From positions 370,318-434,317 of the forward strand of contig JAMXDE010000051.1 of the NCBI GenBank assembly GCA_026770025.1: DNA of 64,000 nucleotides, written 5' to 3'. This stretch comes from Craspedostauros australis. Lineage: Eukaryota > Bacillariophyta > Bacillariophyceae > Mastogloiales > Achnanthaceae. Positions 53,501-63,636 of the stretch are shown here, in pieces. Positions within the stretch are counted from its first letter, which is position 1. Each line of letters begins with the position of its first letter. Below the pieces are notes generated by a model, which saw only the letters and a program-made list of their open reading frames with translations, was not told the DNA's origin and ran no database searches. The position numbers and the translations under genes were made by a program.

Positions 53501-54705
53501 AGAGGGTACGCCGCCGTGAGGCGCGTGTTGGATCCTACAAACACCTGCACCATGGTACACCCACCGTGTCCAGGGACTCCGTCATGATGAGCAGGCGTGT
53601 CAGAGAACAACGTGTCCATGGAAACAACATCGTGAAGTCGGCTGACATTGGCTGCGGGGAATCTAGACTTATAGTGTTTACGCATGGGATAACGCTCAGA
53701 CATGCGGTACCACTGGGTAGTACATGCAAGAGTGTCACGCACGCGGTCTGCTGGAATCCACCCGAAGTACGGTCGAAGCGCATGGAAGTTGGGCGCTTTA
53801 CCCACGATGTTGCGTGGTCCGGCCGTGGTTGCCTTCTCCCCATCCCCGAGCGTCGCAGCGGATTGAACGTACTGAACGCACTTGGAGATGGTGATGTCGA
53901 TGTCGCTGTCTTCGTCTTCTCCGCGTCCGGTTGCGGGAATGTTGTCCAGATCAGCCTCCCCGTCCAGGACAGATGGGTCCCATTCTTGGTCGGAAGTGAA
54001 GAACACGTGTGGCAGATCGTCTAGCTCCGCTTGAGTGGGCTTGTGCATGTCCATGTATGCGAGGCCTTGACGCACGGTGAGTGGGATGATGAATCCGTCC
54101 GGCGTGACGATGGTTTGCCGACCGCCAGGGAGGTTCTTGGGTCGCTCATTGACATCCAATCCAAACGCTGCGAGTTGATTGGCAGAATGGATGGTGCGTC
54201 CTCTCCCGTAGTTGGCGTACTGATGGAACCAACCAATCACCGGTCCTGAGGTGGTCTGGATGACAGCAGTGGCCGTGACCAGCGCCAGATCCTTGATCTC
54301 TGCGTCACCGATTCCGGAAACATCAGCACGGTTGGACGTGGACTCCATCACCAGCATGTCATCTCCAATGAGACCGCCGTTCGCACCTCCATCCACCAAT
54401 GCGCCTTGCACAGTCACGTTCGTGTTGTTGAACTTGTACGATACGTTCGCGTGAGACAGGGTGTAGGTGCGACCGTCAATGACGAGGGTAGCCGGCGGGC
54501 TCCCGGACGCGCTAGACATGGCATTGGAAAGCATACGGTTGATTGCTGTTCCAGCGGTAGAACTAGACTCGTTATTGTTACTACCTTTGTCGTTGGTCTG
54601 GGTGTCCTGTTGGTCGTTCTGGTTGGATGTGGATCCACTGCGGTTGGTGTTGTTGGCGGAACGCCTAGGCTTGTCCTTCTTACCACGTCCAGACTTGGCT
54701 CGCCG
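50527..54705 (-). mobile_element. Ty1/copia retrotransposon (element 2), CoDi-like, 5'-truncated
   Basis: Closest relative in the window is element 1 (4411-9107), sharing every domain. The pol frame is uninterrupted. The in-frame coding sequence continues upstream of ATG 54534 to about 54705, where it changes abruptly into element B pol sequence in the other orientation, so the 5' LTR and most of gag are missing. It lies inside element B, but the two element B edges are not adjacent in the related copies, so a deletion accompanied or followed insertion. Confidence 0.88.
50527..54705 (-). CDS. Copia polyprotein of element 2 (gag C-terminus to RNase H), N-terminally truncated
   Basis: About 1,390 codons without a stop; the first in-frame ATG is at 54534. 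The upstream part is a Lys/Arg- then Asn/Ser/Gln-rich gag tail with no CCHC knuckle. Protease motif VDGGANGG (about 54390) again lacks the usual Thr/Ser after the catalytic Asp. Integrase: MDTLFSD, LMSDNATAQ and PVERRIQDLK supply the Asp/Asp/Glu triad. A chromodomain-like VPKFSPDELLGL region follows. Reverse transcriptase has YVDD at 51601-51612. RNase H starts at FVDANLMH (about 51010). The product would be defective in assembly for lack of a complete gag, though enzymatic parts look intact. Confidence 0.88.
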   Translation of the reverse strand, partial: RRAKSGRGKKDKPRRSANNTNRSGSTSNQNDQQDTQTNDKGSNNNESSSTAGTAINRMLSNAMSSASGSPPATLVIDGRTYTLSHANVSYKFNNTNVTVQGALVDGGANGGLIGDDMLVMESTSNRADVSGIGDAEIKDLALVTATAVIQTTSGPVIGWFHQYANYGRGRTIHSANQLAAFGLDVNERPKNLPGGRQTIVTPDGFIIPLTVRQGLAYMDMHKPTQAELDDLPHVFFTSDQEWDPSVLDGEADLDNIPATGRGEDEDSDIDITISKCVQYVQSAATLGDGEKATTAGPRNIVGKAPNFHALRPYFGWIPADRVRDTLACTTQWYRMSERYPMRKHYKSRFPAANVSRLHDVVSMDTLFSDTPAHHDGVPGHGGCTMVQVFVGSNTRLTAAYPLASESHVPHVVQDFIREHGAMDVLMSDNATAQLGGKMKDILRQYCIADHQSEPHHQHQNPVERRIQDLKRTTNGIMDRTGTPARFWLICTLYVVGLFNHLSQSTAGHITPIQAATGQRPDVSKYLKFHWWEPVYYKVGNAAFPGTTQERRGRWAGPCEHKGDELTFWVLDDATQRLLPRSSIRRVSDDARNLWADYPLLASGEEGDVGDEASETINPDDFDSDSTPKARQPVVHALSDLVATSHGESDPGVVKVPKFSPDELLGLTFLHQQDGLKWRARVIRKIKDGDAANHDNIKMLIAYGDDDTEELIAYTDLADIIEQQHEQEIGDGEMCVFKAITGHEGPFHSSHSKYNGSSYNVKVQWEDGSVTMEPLDVIAKDDPVSCAKYAADNNLLGLPGWKRFRKLAKRKKKLNRLINAGKRKTRAQGPIFKFGVQVPRNGKEARQLDEKNGNSKWVDAERKEMEQLHEYGTFKDLGKNARKPDGYKQIKLLWVYDVKHDLRHKARCVAGGHLTDPCKDMAYAGVVNLRSFRIALLAAELNNFKPMVGDIGNAYLEAYTKEKICFVAGPEFQEFAGHMMIIVKALYGLRTSGARFHESLADTLRDMKFFQCKADPDVWMRDAGRCWEYICVYVDDLMAVMEDPQSFFDTLINKYKYKLKGVGPIKYHLGADFDRDKDGTLTMSPQSYIKRMLANYEQVHGELPRTYTSPMEHNDAPELDTSRELNPIETRQFQSLIGALQWCITLGRFDIAAAVMTLSRFRAQPRIGHMDRAKRVYGYLRKRSDAAIRFRTGIPDHERYFKVSDHEWMYSVYGDAEEETADDDPTPKGKAVRMTTFVDANLMHCKVTGKSATGVLHLLNQTPIEWFSKRQTTVETATYGSEFVAARQATEQVIAMRLTLRAMGIPLDGPAWMFGDNQSVITSSTIPNSVLSKRHNALAYHRVRAAVAAKILHFCKIDGTENVADVMTKFLPWAKYWPLVRPLLFWKGETLGG

Positions 54706-57150
54706 GGCTTGGAAGATGATGAGGGGTATGAGACCACTCGAAAGATGACTACCACACTACCGGCGACAGGAGGACCCAACATTCACACAGAAGGGTCAAC
54801 ATTCAACAGAGATATCGCAGGCATGACGATTGACACCACTCATGAAAAGATGAGCCTGGGTGACTTCATCACTGCGAACCAAGCATTGAACTACAGACAG
54901 AACGAAGAGAGGGATCCGAACAAGCAAATGTCGCAATGATGCTGGATCCAACCACAATTGACAAATGACGGGGTCATGTGGATCCCGAGCAGAGCAATGA
55001 ATGGCGGGAGGCCATGATGGTACGGTTCAGTGATATAGCCATGGCATGAGCATGGCAGATGATCAAGAAGAACTGGATGCCGAATGATCGGCGAGATACG
55101 ACAAGCACAGATATGAGATCGATGTGCGATAAGAATGAGATCGATGAGAGAGAGAGAGACTCGAATCTGGAAAGGATACAGCTATGAGAGCGTGAGCCAT
55201 GAACGGCGGATTCCAGATACAGTGAGCCAAGACGCATCGATATACGATCAATGAGAGAGACGCGGGCATGTCGGATGAAGAATCGAATGACAGAGCCGGA
55301 AGGGAGGAACCTCAGATGAATGGAGGATGAAAGGCAGGAGGCCACCAACAACTCCCACGACGAAGAAGCTGCAGCATGATGAATCGATGCTATCCAGAAG
55401 AGGATGAAGGCGATCGACAACGCGGTTGCAAGGCAACACGACGACAGAGCTGGCAGCTGACCACAATATACCAATGCCCAACAAGGGTGACGAACGAAGC
55501 ATCAGAATCAGGAGATGACGATGGCTGCGCAACTGCACAGGAGACGATCACCGCTCCAGTGGCAACAGACGGACCCAACTTCGAACAAGGCGGGTCAATC
55601 ATCAACAAGGACGTCGCAGGCATGAGGATCGATGCTATCCAATGGAGGATGAGAGTGATCGACTTTGTCGCCGCGAGTCAGGATGTTGAGAGCGAACGCA
55701 ATGGCGAGAGATTCGAGCACATCAACACTGGAATGATGCCGAGTCTATGAGCGCCTGAGGAATGCCAGGATCATGTGGATCCTGACGAGCGAAAGGGACG
55801 AAGTACAAGTGACTCGGAGGCAAGCTGCTGAAGGCACGGACCTCGAGTACTATCCCATGAGACCAGTGGCGAGGATGCCACGGATGATACGCGGCTTGGC
55901 ACCGCACAACAACGCGCCAGAACACCACTCCGACTCAGATTCAAGCAGTGGAGGTGGTGAATCGGTTGAGGAAGCTGAGAAGGCCCCAGCAACCATGAGA
56001 GAGGGTATGAGACGTCCGAGCATGCATACACGGCTATGATGCTGGACCCCACCACATCCGAAGAATGCTGGGACCATGCGGATCCAGCGAAGCGAAGCAG
56101 AAGAAATGGCAGGAGGCCATCAACAAGGAGTTCTACGACATGATCAGACGAGGAGTCTGGCAGAAGATCAAGAAGAGCGAGATGCCGAGGGATCGACAGT
56201 GAGTGAAGACGAAGTGGGTCTTCAAGGAGAAGAGATCTACATGCAGTGTCCCAAGAGAAAGGAACACGAACCGGATGGATGCCTGCCGCTGAAGAAGACC
56301 ATCCATGGGTCGGTGCAGAGCGCGAGGCAATGACATGAGGAGCTTGTGAACATATTGACCAAGCTTGGCTTCCGGCAGAGCAAGGCGGATCCATGTCTGC
56401 TAATCCGGAATCGGGAAGGGAGCCTCGTCCTCATCAGGACGTACGCCGACGATCGCCTGTGCATCGGAAGCACACGCGAGCTGAAGCCATCGGTGAAGAA
56501 CATCAAGGGAGAGTGATTCGGAATCAAGATCGAGAATGGTCTCGAAGACTACTTGAATTGCCGCATCGGATCCAACGAGAGCAAGACCAACTGCTGGATG
56601 AACCAGCCACTCATCATCAAGAGGAACAATAAGCTTCAGAGATATGGAACACCTGGCATACATGGCCGAGGAATCCAGAGGAACAACGAAGCACCCAAGG
56701 TTGATAAGGATCGACACAGCAGATACCACAGTGGTGTGGGTATGTTGCTATACCTGGTGAAGCATTCAAGACCAGACATCGCGAATGCCATCCGAGAACT
56801 GACGAAGGTGTTGGATGGGCCAACGACCACAGCATACGAGGAGATGCTAAGAGTGATGAAGCTCGTGTCGGACACGAGTATATGGATTGAGGATGGAGAG
56901 ACCTGTGGATGTGATGGTTGACAACATGAGAGCGATCTTCATCGCTACCAACCCATCGACATCAGCCAGGACAAGAAACATCGACGTGTGCAATCACTTC
57001 ATCAGAGAGCTGATTGCTAACAAGGAGGCGAGAGCTCGATTCGTGAAGTCAGTGGACAACATCTCTGACGGGTTCACGAAGAATACAAGAAAGGAGATCT
57101 ACGATCGGCGCAGGGGGAGCATCATTCAGCCCAGGTCAGCATTGGACTGA
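54705..57150 (+). pseudogene. Element B pol region (linker, RT, RNase H end), decayed
   Basis: Resembles element A from the integrase-RT linker to the C-terminus, with many stops and indels. The linker region appears three times: about 54709-54940 (FNRDIAGMTIDTTHEKM), 55490-55750 (INKDVAGMRIDAIQWRM) and 55800-56040 (VTRRQAAEGTDLEYYP). The RT retains QSKADPCLLIRNREG, but the active site reads YADD instead of YVDD. Most of RNase H is deleted at about 56880. The last 80 residues (IATNPSTSARTRNID to RSALD) are well preserved and end at 57148-57150. Confidence 0.85.
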
Positions 57151-57189
57151 GCAAGGTGGATGATATGGTCGGAACGGCAATTGGAAGGG

Positions 57190-58125
57190 TGTCAGGAATC
57201 GGGTGTTATGAAACACCGAATTGCCGCACCTCCCAAGAGTGTGGAGTTGAGCATCGTGGAATGCTACACTACCGCACCTCCCAACAACCCAAGAGTCAGG
57301 AGTCGAATGTCATGAAATGATACATTACCGCAACTCCCACCTGTGGATCTTTGTGACAGAAAATGTGAGCTACACGCGTCTTGTGGTGGAGAACGCCACG
57401 TGCCGAATGCGAACCGGACTATGGTGTCCGTGACCTCAATGCAGGAATGCCAATCACATGTGTATGTCGCAGGGGGCGGGGATGTTGGAATCGTGACCAA
57501 CATCACGACACGAGCGACTACGGCCCCCATGTCGCAACCAATAAGAAAAGAGTACTGGGAGAATGCAAACATCACGAAGTGTGAGATGGCTTGTGAACGA
57601 ACCCGGTATGAGGAAGCTCCAGGAAGCCGGTGAAGTGATTGGCGAAGAAACGGAGAGAAACGATCGGAGTCGACCGGAGTTGATCGGAGATGATCGGAGA
57701 TGTTTGATGATCAAGGAGCTGAACGAGCTCCCAATCACGATGTTCCTGTGACGAATGGGAAGATCGTGATCTGATCGAATGAACCGATCTGTGTGATGCC
57801 TACGACTCGGCGATGTCTATGCTAACGAAACTATCGGTAGAGGGCAGGAGATGGAATATCTGAAATGCATGATGAGATGCATGATGAGATGAACCAATAC
57901 TGCAAGATGAGATGTACATGGAGTACATGCTGCATGACATGATGAAGCAGGAGGACAGCACTGCATGAGCAAGGGCAAGACTGTGTGCTACTGTGGAATA
58001 TGTATGCTTTGGCAAATGGAATTGAAAGTGATGAAGATGTTGTACTCACAGTTCCAACAATGCAATAACATGAATAGGTAACCAGAGACTACTACTAGAG
58101 ACTGGGGTACCCCGGATTTCCAACA
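57190..58125 (+). mobile_element. LTR of the B/C family, 936 bp, complete
   Basis: TGTCAGGAATCGGG to CCCCGGATTTCCAACA, preceded by the polypurine tract GGAAGGG of element B and followed by the palindrome CGTTTCGAAACG and a further gag region. It therefore serves both as 3' LTR of B and as 5' LTR of C. Confidence 0.93.
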
Positions 58126-60740
58126 CGTTTCGAAACGTCATGATTGAAATCCAACGTTTCCACCACCACCAACACTAGCCAACATCACCATCATCGACAT
58201 GACCACCATCTACACTCAAGACCATCGCGAGTAATGGTCCCCTGTGTGAAGAGAGAGGAGAGCAAGCCGCTCTGGAGCATGGTGCTCCTTGCCAACAGAC
58301 CGCCATGGCAACCCACACACACGAACGACGACGTCGAGATGATGATGATCGAGTCGAGCACCACCGCGAGTCCACCAGCAGAGTGGAGACCGCAGCTGAG
58401 GTAAGCACAAGCACTGCATGTACTGCTGGAAGCAAGGAGGCGCTCGACACATGCATTGGAAGAACTGTCCATGGTCATGCGACCATGAAGTCAAGGGAGG
58501 CACATGGAGACCTTCACGGCTATGTTGGAGCACGAGAGCAAGCTGCGCAAGAGAAGAGATTTGAATGCAGCAGGCGACGCTCTTGGACGCATCAGACTCA
58601 GCAGACTGCGCCATGAAGGCGAGATAGCTGATGGAGCTCAATGAGATGCAATCGAGGAAGCGGTGAGAGCTTCCTACCTACCCCTGCAAGGCGCGGAGCT
58701 GCCTCGGAACCACTCGGTCGACATCGAAGCCGAGATGGATGAGGAGCAACGTAGATCGCTGATGCGGATTGTCCGTGCACATGGCATGTGCGACTCATCG
58801 AGCTTAAGCATGCAGGAAGGAAGGATATGATAAAGAACAAATAAGATATATGCAGGCATGGGCATGGCCCATCGTTGTTATCACATCAAGTGTGATGCGA
58901 GGAGCAGCAATGGAAAGCATCGAGATGATCACATGGCATCGATTGTCATCGTGTGATACAGAGCTCAAGTGCTGGCTGCAATTCCTACTGTGATATGATC
59001 AAGGAGGTAAGGATGTAACCTACCAGCCATGAATTGGCGACAACAATAAAAGTAGCAACACAGGAAGTGTGTGCTTCGGTGAGAAGGGACATCGCTGCGA
59101 CAAGCTGGACAGGAGGTCCCACAGCGCTTCATTCCCAAGCTCAAGACGAAAGACGAGGAACAGGAGGTATCCTTGCCATCAATGAAGATGACGATTCGGA
59201 ACATCCGTGCAGCTATGAGCCTCATCTACGATCGCCACCGTATCCAAAACGGTTATAAGCGCGCACAAGGCAACAGCAGCGAGAGAGAGATGATACTGAC
59301 TACGGATCGATCGGTTCGGGAGTAACAGTCCTAACCGCGATGTCCACGACAGTGAGATGACGGATCAACGCTTGCCATCAACGAAAGGCAAAGGCAAGAA
59401 TAGCGGTGATGCCAAGAGGCAGAGCAACCGCGATGACAAACAAAGACCGAGTCAAACAATGTCACGACCGACGGGATGGATGGGATGAATGACACGAGTC
59501 TCATCGCAATAGACGAGCCGATGTGCGTGATCATCAACGAAGACGCGGTCGACACCAAAAATATGACCGAGGCGAAATTTGTGACAATCGCCGACATCGC
59601 GAACAGCAAAACAAAAATGTGACCATTGGAAACTACGCGATGATGTGCGACGACCACGCGATCTTGATCAACGTTGCTCTCGCAACAATCGACAACGACG
59701 GCGTCTCCGAGTTCAACAGCAGAACACCAGTCAACGACTACGAGTGGACCAGGGAGGAGACAGCCGAGTACACTTCGGGAGTGCATGGCTACTACGGGTC
59801 TGCGAACGACCACGAGGAGTTGATCGACCAAGAACTCTTTCCATCTGAGGATGAAGAGGAAGACGGCAACAACAACAAGGAGGATGCCAAGTACTGTGAA
59901 GGTGTATCAAGTAAAGTGGGCGCAGACGAGAACGAAACGGAAATGAATGGAATGGACGTGAACGAGGAGACTGACCGAGCTATCCAAGAGCCGGTACAAC
60001 ATCTCACTACAATTCGGAGCTTCCTCGACAGGAAGATCGATGAGGCGTTGCACTGGGACATGAATAATGCAAATGGCGTCCGTCACTTTAAGCACGAACC
60101 ATTGAATGCATAGTGCATGGACTGCCAAGAGATCCCATTCTCTATTCAGATTCCGGATGGCCTAAGAGGAGCGATCCCATGGACCAAAGCGGAAAGGGAG
60201 GAGTGCAGCGGACTGCTCATGGACGCAGATCCAGTCTGCCTCTCGGTTCGATATCCGTTGAGCAACATGATGGTTGCCAACGATGTGCACTTCGAGTCCT
60301 CGACGATCTACTATGATGCGATCGATGACTTCGAAAGTTGACCGTGCAGGTGCGTGTACACACGCGCATTGCACTAGATGATGCATGAGATTGGCACGCG
60401 GAGCACACTCGATGTGGCTAGCAATGCGTACGCAATCAACGATATGCTGAAAAACAATAGCGCCACCCTGATCCAACAGATGCTGATTGGATACATGGGT
60501 CGCACGCAAGCGGTATGCACCGCATGATGAATCTGGCAACGACCAGAATCCTAATCATGAGAGACATGACATGGATGGATCAGTCAAATGGGTGATTCGA
60601 GAGTATTAAGAACGCCAACAGGTCAGTACTGATAGACCTGGGAAATGACAACTCTACATCGGGGACGGTTTCCCCAAATAGATGAGTGACTTGGGAGCGA
60701 CGAACGGATACCATCCAAAGCATGGAGACCGACGACGCTG
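58126..60740 (+). pseudogene. Element C internal region (gag and pieces of pol), decayed and truncated
   Basis: Parallel to 48178-49795, then further. About 59640-60113 is an open stretch with NDYEWTREETAEYTSG and a Glu/Asp-rich segment. At 60117-60340, FSIQIPDGLRGAIPWTKAERE aligns with the extra domain of element A. At 60515-60720, MMNLATTRILIMRDMTW aligns with A just after its integrase. Protease and most of integrase are missing. Sequence similarity stops at about 60740, at a TTAGGG-like stub. Confidence 0.8.
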
Positions 60741-60750
60741 AGGGTTAGGG
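60741..60750 (+). repeat. Telomere-like stub at the end of element C
   Basis: AGGGTTAGGG lies exactly between truncated element C and the 78-bp satellite, 2.9 kb inside the telomere. Confidence 0.6.
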
Positions 60751-60751
60751 T

Positions 60752-61225
60752 TTAAATAAAGCCTAAGCTGAATTATGCTAGTGCTATGGTTTGGCTAAAC
60801 ACAACTTGCTGTTTTGAGTCATATCACACCTAAATAGACCATAACCTAATTCATGCTAGTGCTATGGTTTGGCAAAAACACAACTCGCTGTTATGAGTCA
60901 TATCAAAAGGAAATAAACCATAACCTAATGAATGCTAGTGCTATGGTTTGGCAAAACACAACTCGCTGATATGAGTCATATCACGATGAAATAAACTATA
61001 ACCTGATTAATGCTAGTGCTATGGTTTGGCAAAACGCAACTCGCTGTTATGAGTCATTCCACAATGAAATAAACCATAACCTGATTAATGGTAGTGTGAG
61101 TATTTGGCTAAACACAACTCGCTGTTTTGAGTCATATCACAATTAAATAAACTATAACCTAATTAATGCTAGTGTAAGTGTTTGGCTGAACACACCTCGC
61201 TGTTTTGAGACGTACCACAATATGG
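60752..61225 (+). repeat. Subtelomeric satellite, 78-bp unit, about 6 copies
   Basis: The marker ATGCTAGTG (or its variants) recurs with GCTAGTG/GGTAGTG starts at 60777, 60855, 60934, 61012, 61090 and 61168, spacing 78-79 bp. Each unit has ATAAACCATAACCTAAT and CACAACTCGCTGTT blocks. The copies nearest the telomere are the most diverged. Confidence 0.93.
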
Positions 61226-61731
61226 TGAATACTCAACATGCGGTGACATTCGTGTATCCAGATGTCAGTTTCGCCATTCGTAGCTGTCAGAAGGATGTTT
61301 AATGCGTCAATCGTGGTCTGTGTATCACATTGATTGTAGTAGCTATTTTGTCGTGGTCGGAGTGGGCAGGTGTGCGTGCTCTAGATGTTGTGAGTGTCTG
61401 TTGTAGTCTGTGTGTGTATTGCCTGTGTATAGTAGCTGATTGTAGTAGCTGATTGTAGTGGCTAAATGAAGTGGCTAATTGTAGTGGCTATCTGCAGCAA
61501 TCTGTGTATGAACTGGTTGTTAATGGTGGATGCAGTGCATGTTTGCACCAAGGTGTGGTCCTAAATGATTGTAGTGGCTGCAATGCGTACTGTGAGTGAA
61601 CGTGAGTGGAACCAATGTGACCGTGCTTGAGACTGACACCATGACTATCGTTGTGGCTGTAGTGGCGACAAGTGCCATAGTGAAGTTATACATTGTCAAG
61701 CATTGTCATGCATTGTCATGTGTGTGTGTGT
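61226..61731. other. Low-complexity spacer
   Basis: GTAGTGGCTA-type 10-14-bp repeats at about 61435-61500 and a GT run before 61732. No gene. Confidence 0.6.
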
Positions 61732-61944
61732 GAGCACGTGGATGTGTGAGTATCACAGTTGATGGTGTTGTTCCCCCTCCTCCCCCACAAGTCAGCCATT
61801 TCATGGGACTTGTGCCATCCTCCAGTAGTTGGAATGGTGTTGACAGATAGTTCATTTGGTGTTGACAGATAGTTCATTTGATGTCGACTGTTGCATCACG
61901 GTCTCACGTGTTGTTGTGTGTTGTGGCTGGTTGTACGGTGTGGC

Positions 61945-61982
<38 letters not shown>

Positions 61983-62437
61983 CACGTGGATGTGTGAGTA
62001 TCACAGTTGATGGTGTTGACTTCCCCCTCCTCCCCCACAAGTCAGCCATTTCATGGGACTTGTGCCATCCTCCAGTAGTTGGAATGATATTAACAATAGT
62101 TCATTTGATGTTGACAGATAGTTCATTTGATGTTGACTGTTGCATCACGGTCTCACGTGTTGTTGTGTGTTGTGGCTGGTTGTACGGTGTGGCACTGTGT
62201 GTGTGTGTGTGTGTGTGTGTGTGAGCACGTGGATGTGTGAGTATCACAGTTGATGGTGTTGACTTCCCCCTCCTCCCCCACAAGTCAGCCATTTCATGGG
62301 ACTTGTGCCATCCTCCAGTAGTTGGAATGGTGTTGACAGATAGTTCATTTGGTGTTGACAGATAGTTCATTTGATGTCGACTGTTGCATCACGGTCTCAC
62401 GTGTTGTTGTGTGTTGTGGCTGGTTGTACGGTGTGGC

Positions 62438-62475
<38 letters not shown>

Positions 62476-62875
62476 CACGTGGATGTGTGAGTATCACAGT
62501 TGATGGTGTTGTTCCCCCTCCTCCCCCACAAGTCAGCCATTTCATGGGACTTGTGCCATCCTCCAGTAGTTGGAATGTGTTAACAATAGTTCATTTGATG
62601 TTGACAGATAGTTCATTTGATGTTGACTGTTGCATCACGGTCTCACGTGTTGTTGTGTGTTGTGGCTGGTTGTACGGTGTGGCACTGTGTGTGTGTGTGT
62701 GAGCACGTGGATGTGTGAGTATCACAGTTGATGGTGTTGTTCCCCCTCCTCCCCCACAAGTCAGCCATTTCATGGGACTTGTGCCATCCTCCTGTAGTTG
62801 GAATGGTGTTGACAGATAGTTCATTTGATGTTGACAATAGTTCATTTGATGTTGACAATGTTCATCTGCCATTGA
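61732..62875 (+). repeat. Subtelomeric tandem repeat, 228-250-bp unit, five copies in alternating types
   Basis: Units start GAGCACGTGGATGTGTGAG at 61732, 61980, 62223, 62473 and 62701 and end in a GT-dinucleotide run of variable length. Copies 1 and 3 share one form of the TTGACAGATAGTTCATTTG block (GGTGTTGACAG, ..GATGTCGACTG). Copies 2 and 4 share another (TTAACAATAG, ..GATGTTGACTG), so the array is partly dimeric. Minus-strand open frames here are by-products. Confidence 0.93.
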
Positions 62876-63280
62876 CCATGTTCATCTGCCATTGACAATG
62901 TTCATCTCACATTAACACGGTTGCACGTGTTATCACATGTTGCTTGTGGTGTACTCATGCATCACTATCTCCATCACCACGTTGATTGAGAGTGTGGTTC
63001 TTGTTGTCACATGTGCGTATGATCATGGTGAACATGTGTGTGTACTTCCACGTTCATGACACTGTGTATTGCAAGTACTGGTTGATGTTGAGTACTTTGA
63101 TCATCAATATCTCACCTTGTAGAGGTCCGTTGCAGATGGTAGAGGTGTTGACGTGTAGGTATGTACACGCTGCTTGTGTGTAAACACACAGATGTACGTG
63201 AACATGCGTTCATCATGGTGTAGCGTGGTGTACATGTTTAACACGGTGTATCGCGTGGCTCGTAGTATCTCGTGTTGTTT
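62876..63280. other. Subtelomeric spacer
   Basis: Starts with about three 21-bp TTGACAATGTTCATCTGCC units (to about 62915); otherwise GT-rich unique sequence without genes. Confidence 0.6.
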
Positions 63281-63580
63281 GGGAGTTGCGGATGATGAAC
63301 ATTCGTCCGCACTTTCGGGGAGTTGCGGATCATCGACATTTTCCATACATTTACGTCTGCACGTCGACCGTACGTGTATGTGTGCCCATACAAACGTCTG
63401 TACGTCGACCGTCAATCGACCCAAGCATCGGTCAGACCGTCGTACGTGGAGTTGCGGAACATGAACATTTTCCACACAAAAGCGTCCGTCCTTCGACCGT
63501 GTGTACTGCGTGCCCATACAAACGTCTGTATGTCGTGCGTCAATCGACCCAAACTTCGGTCTGGCCATCGTACGTCACCG
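63281..63580 (+). repeat. Tandem repeat, about 130-bp unit, two copies plus a partial
   Basis: GGAGTTGCGGA..ATGAACATT begins at about 63281 (partial), 63319 and 63450. The full units share GTGCCCATACAAACGTCTGT and GTCAATCGACCCAA segments. Confidence 0.85.
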
Positions 63581-63636
63581 TGTTAAATCCTCGTACATTA
63601 GGGCTTGATTAGTTGCACCTGCGGACCCGCTAATGA

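Noticed and set aside
61852-62872. Minus-strand frames with THTHTH runs
   Set aside because: Direct translation of GT-dinucleotide runs in the subtelomeric repeat.
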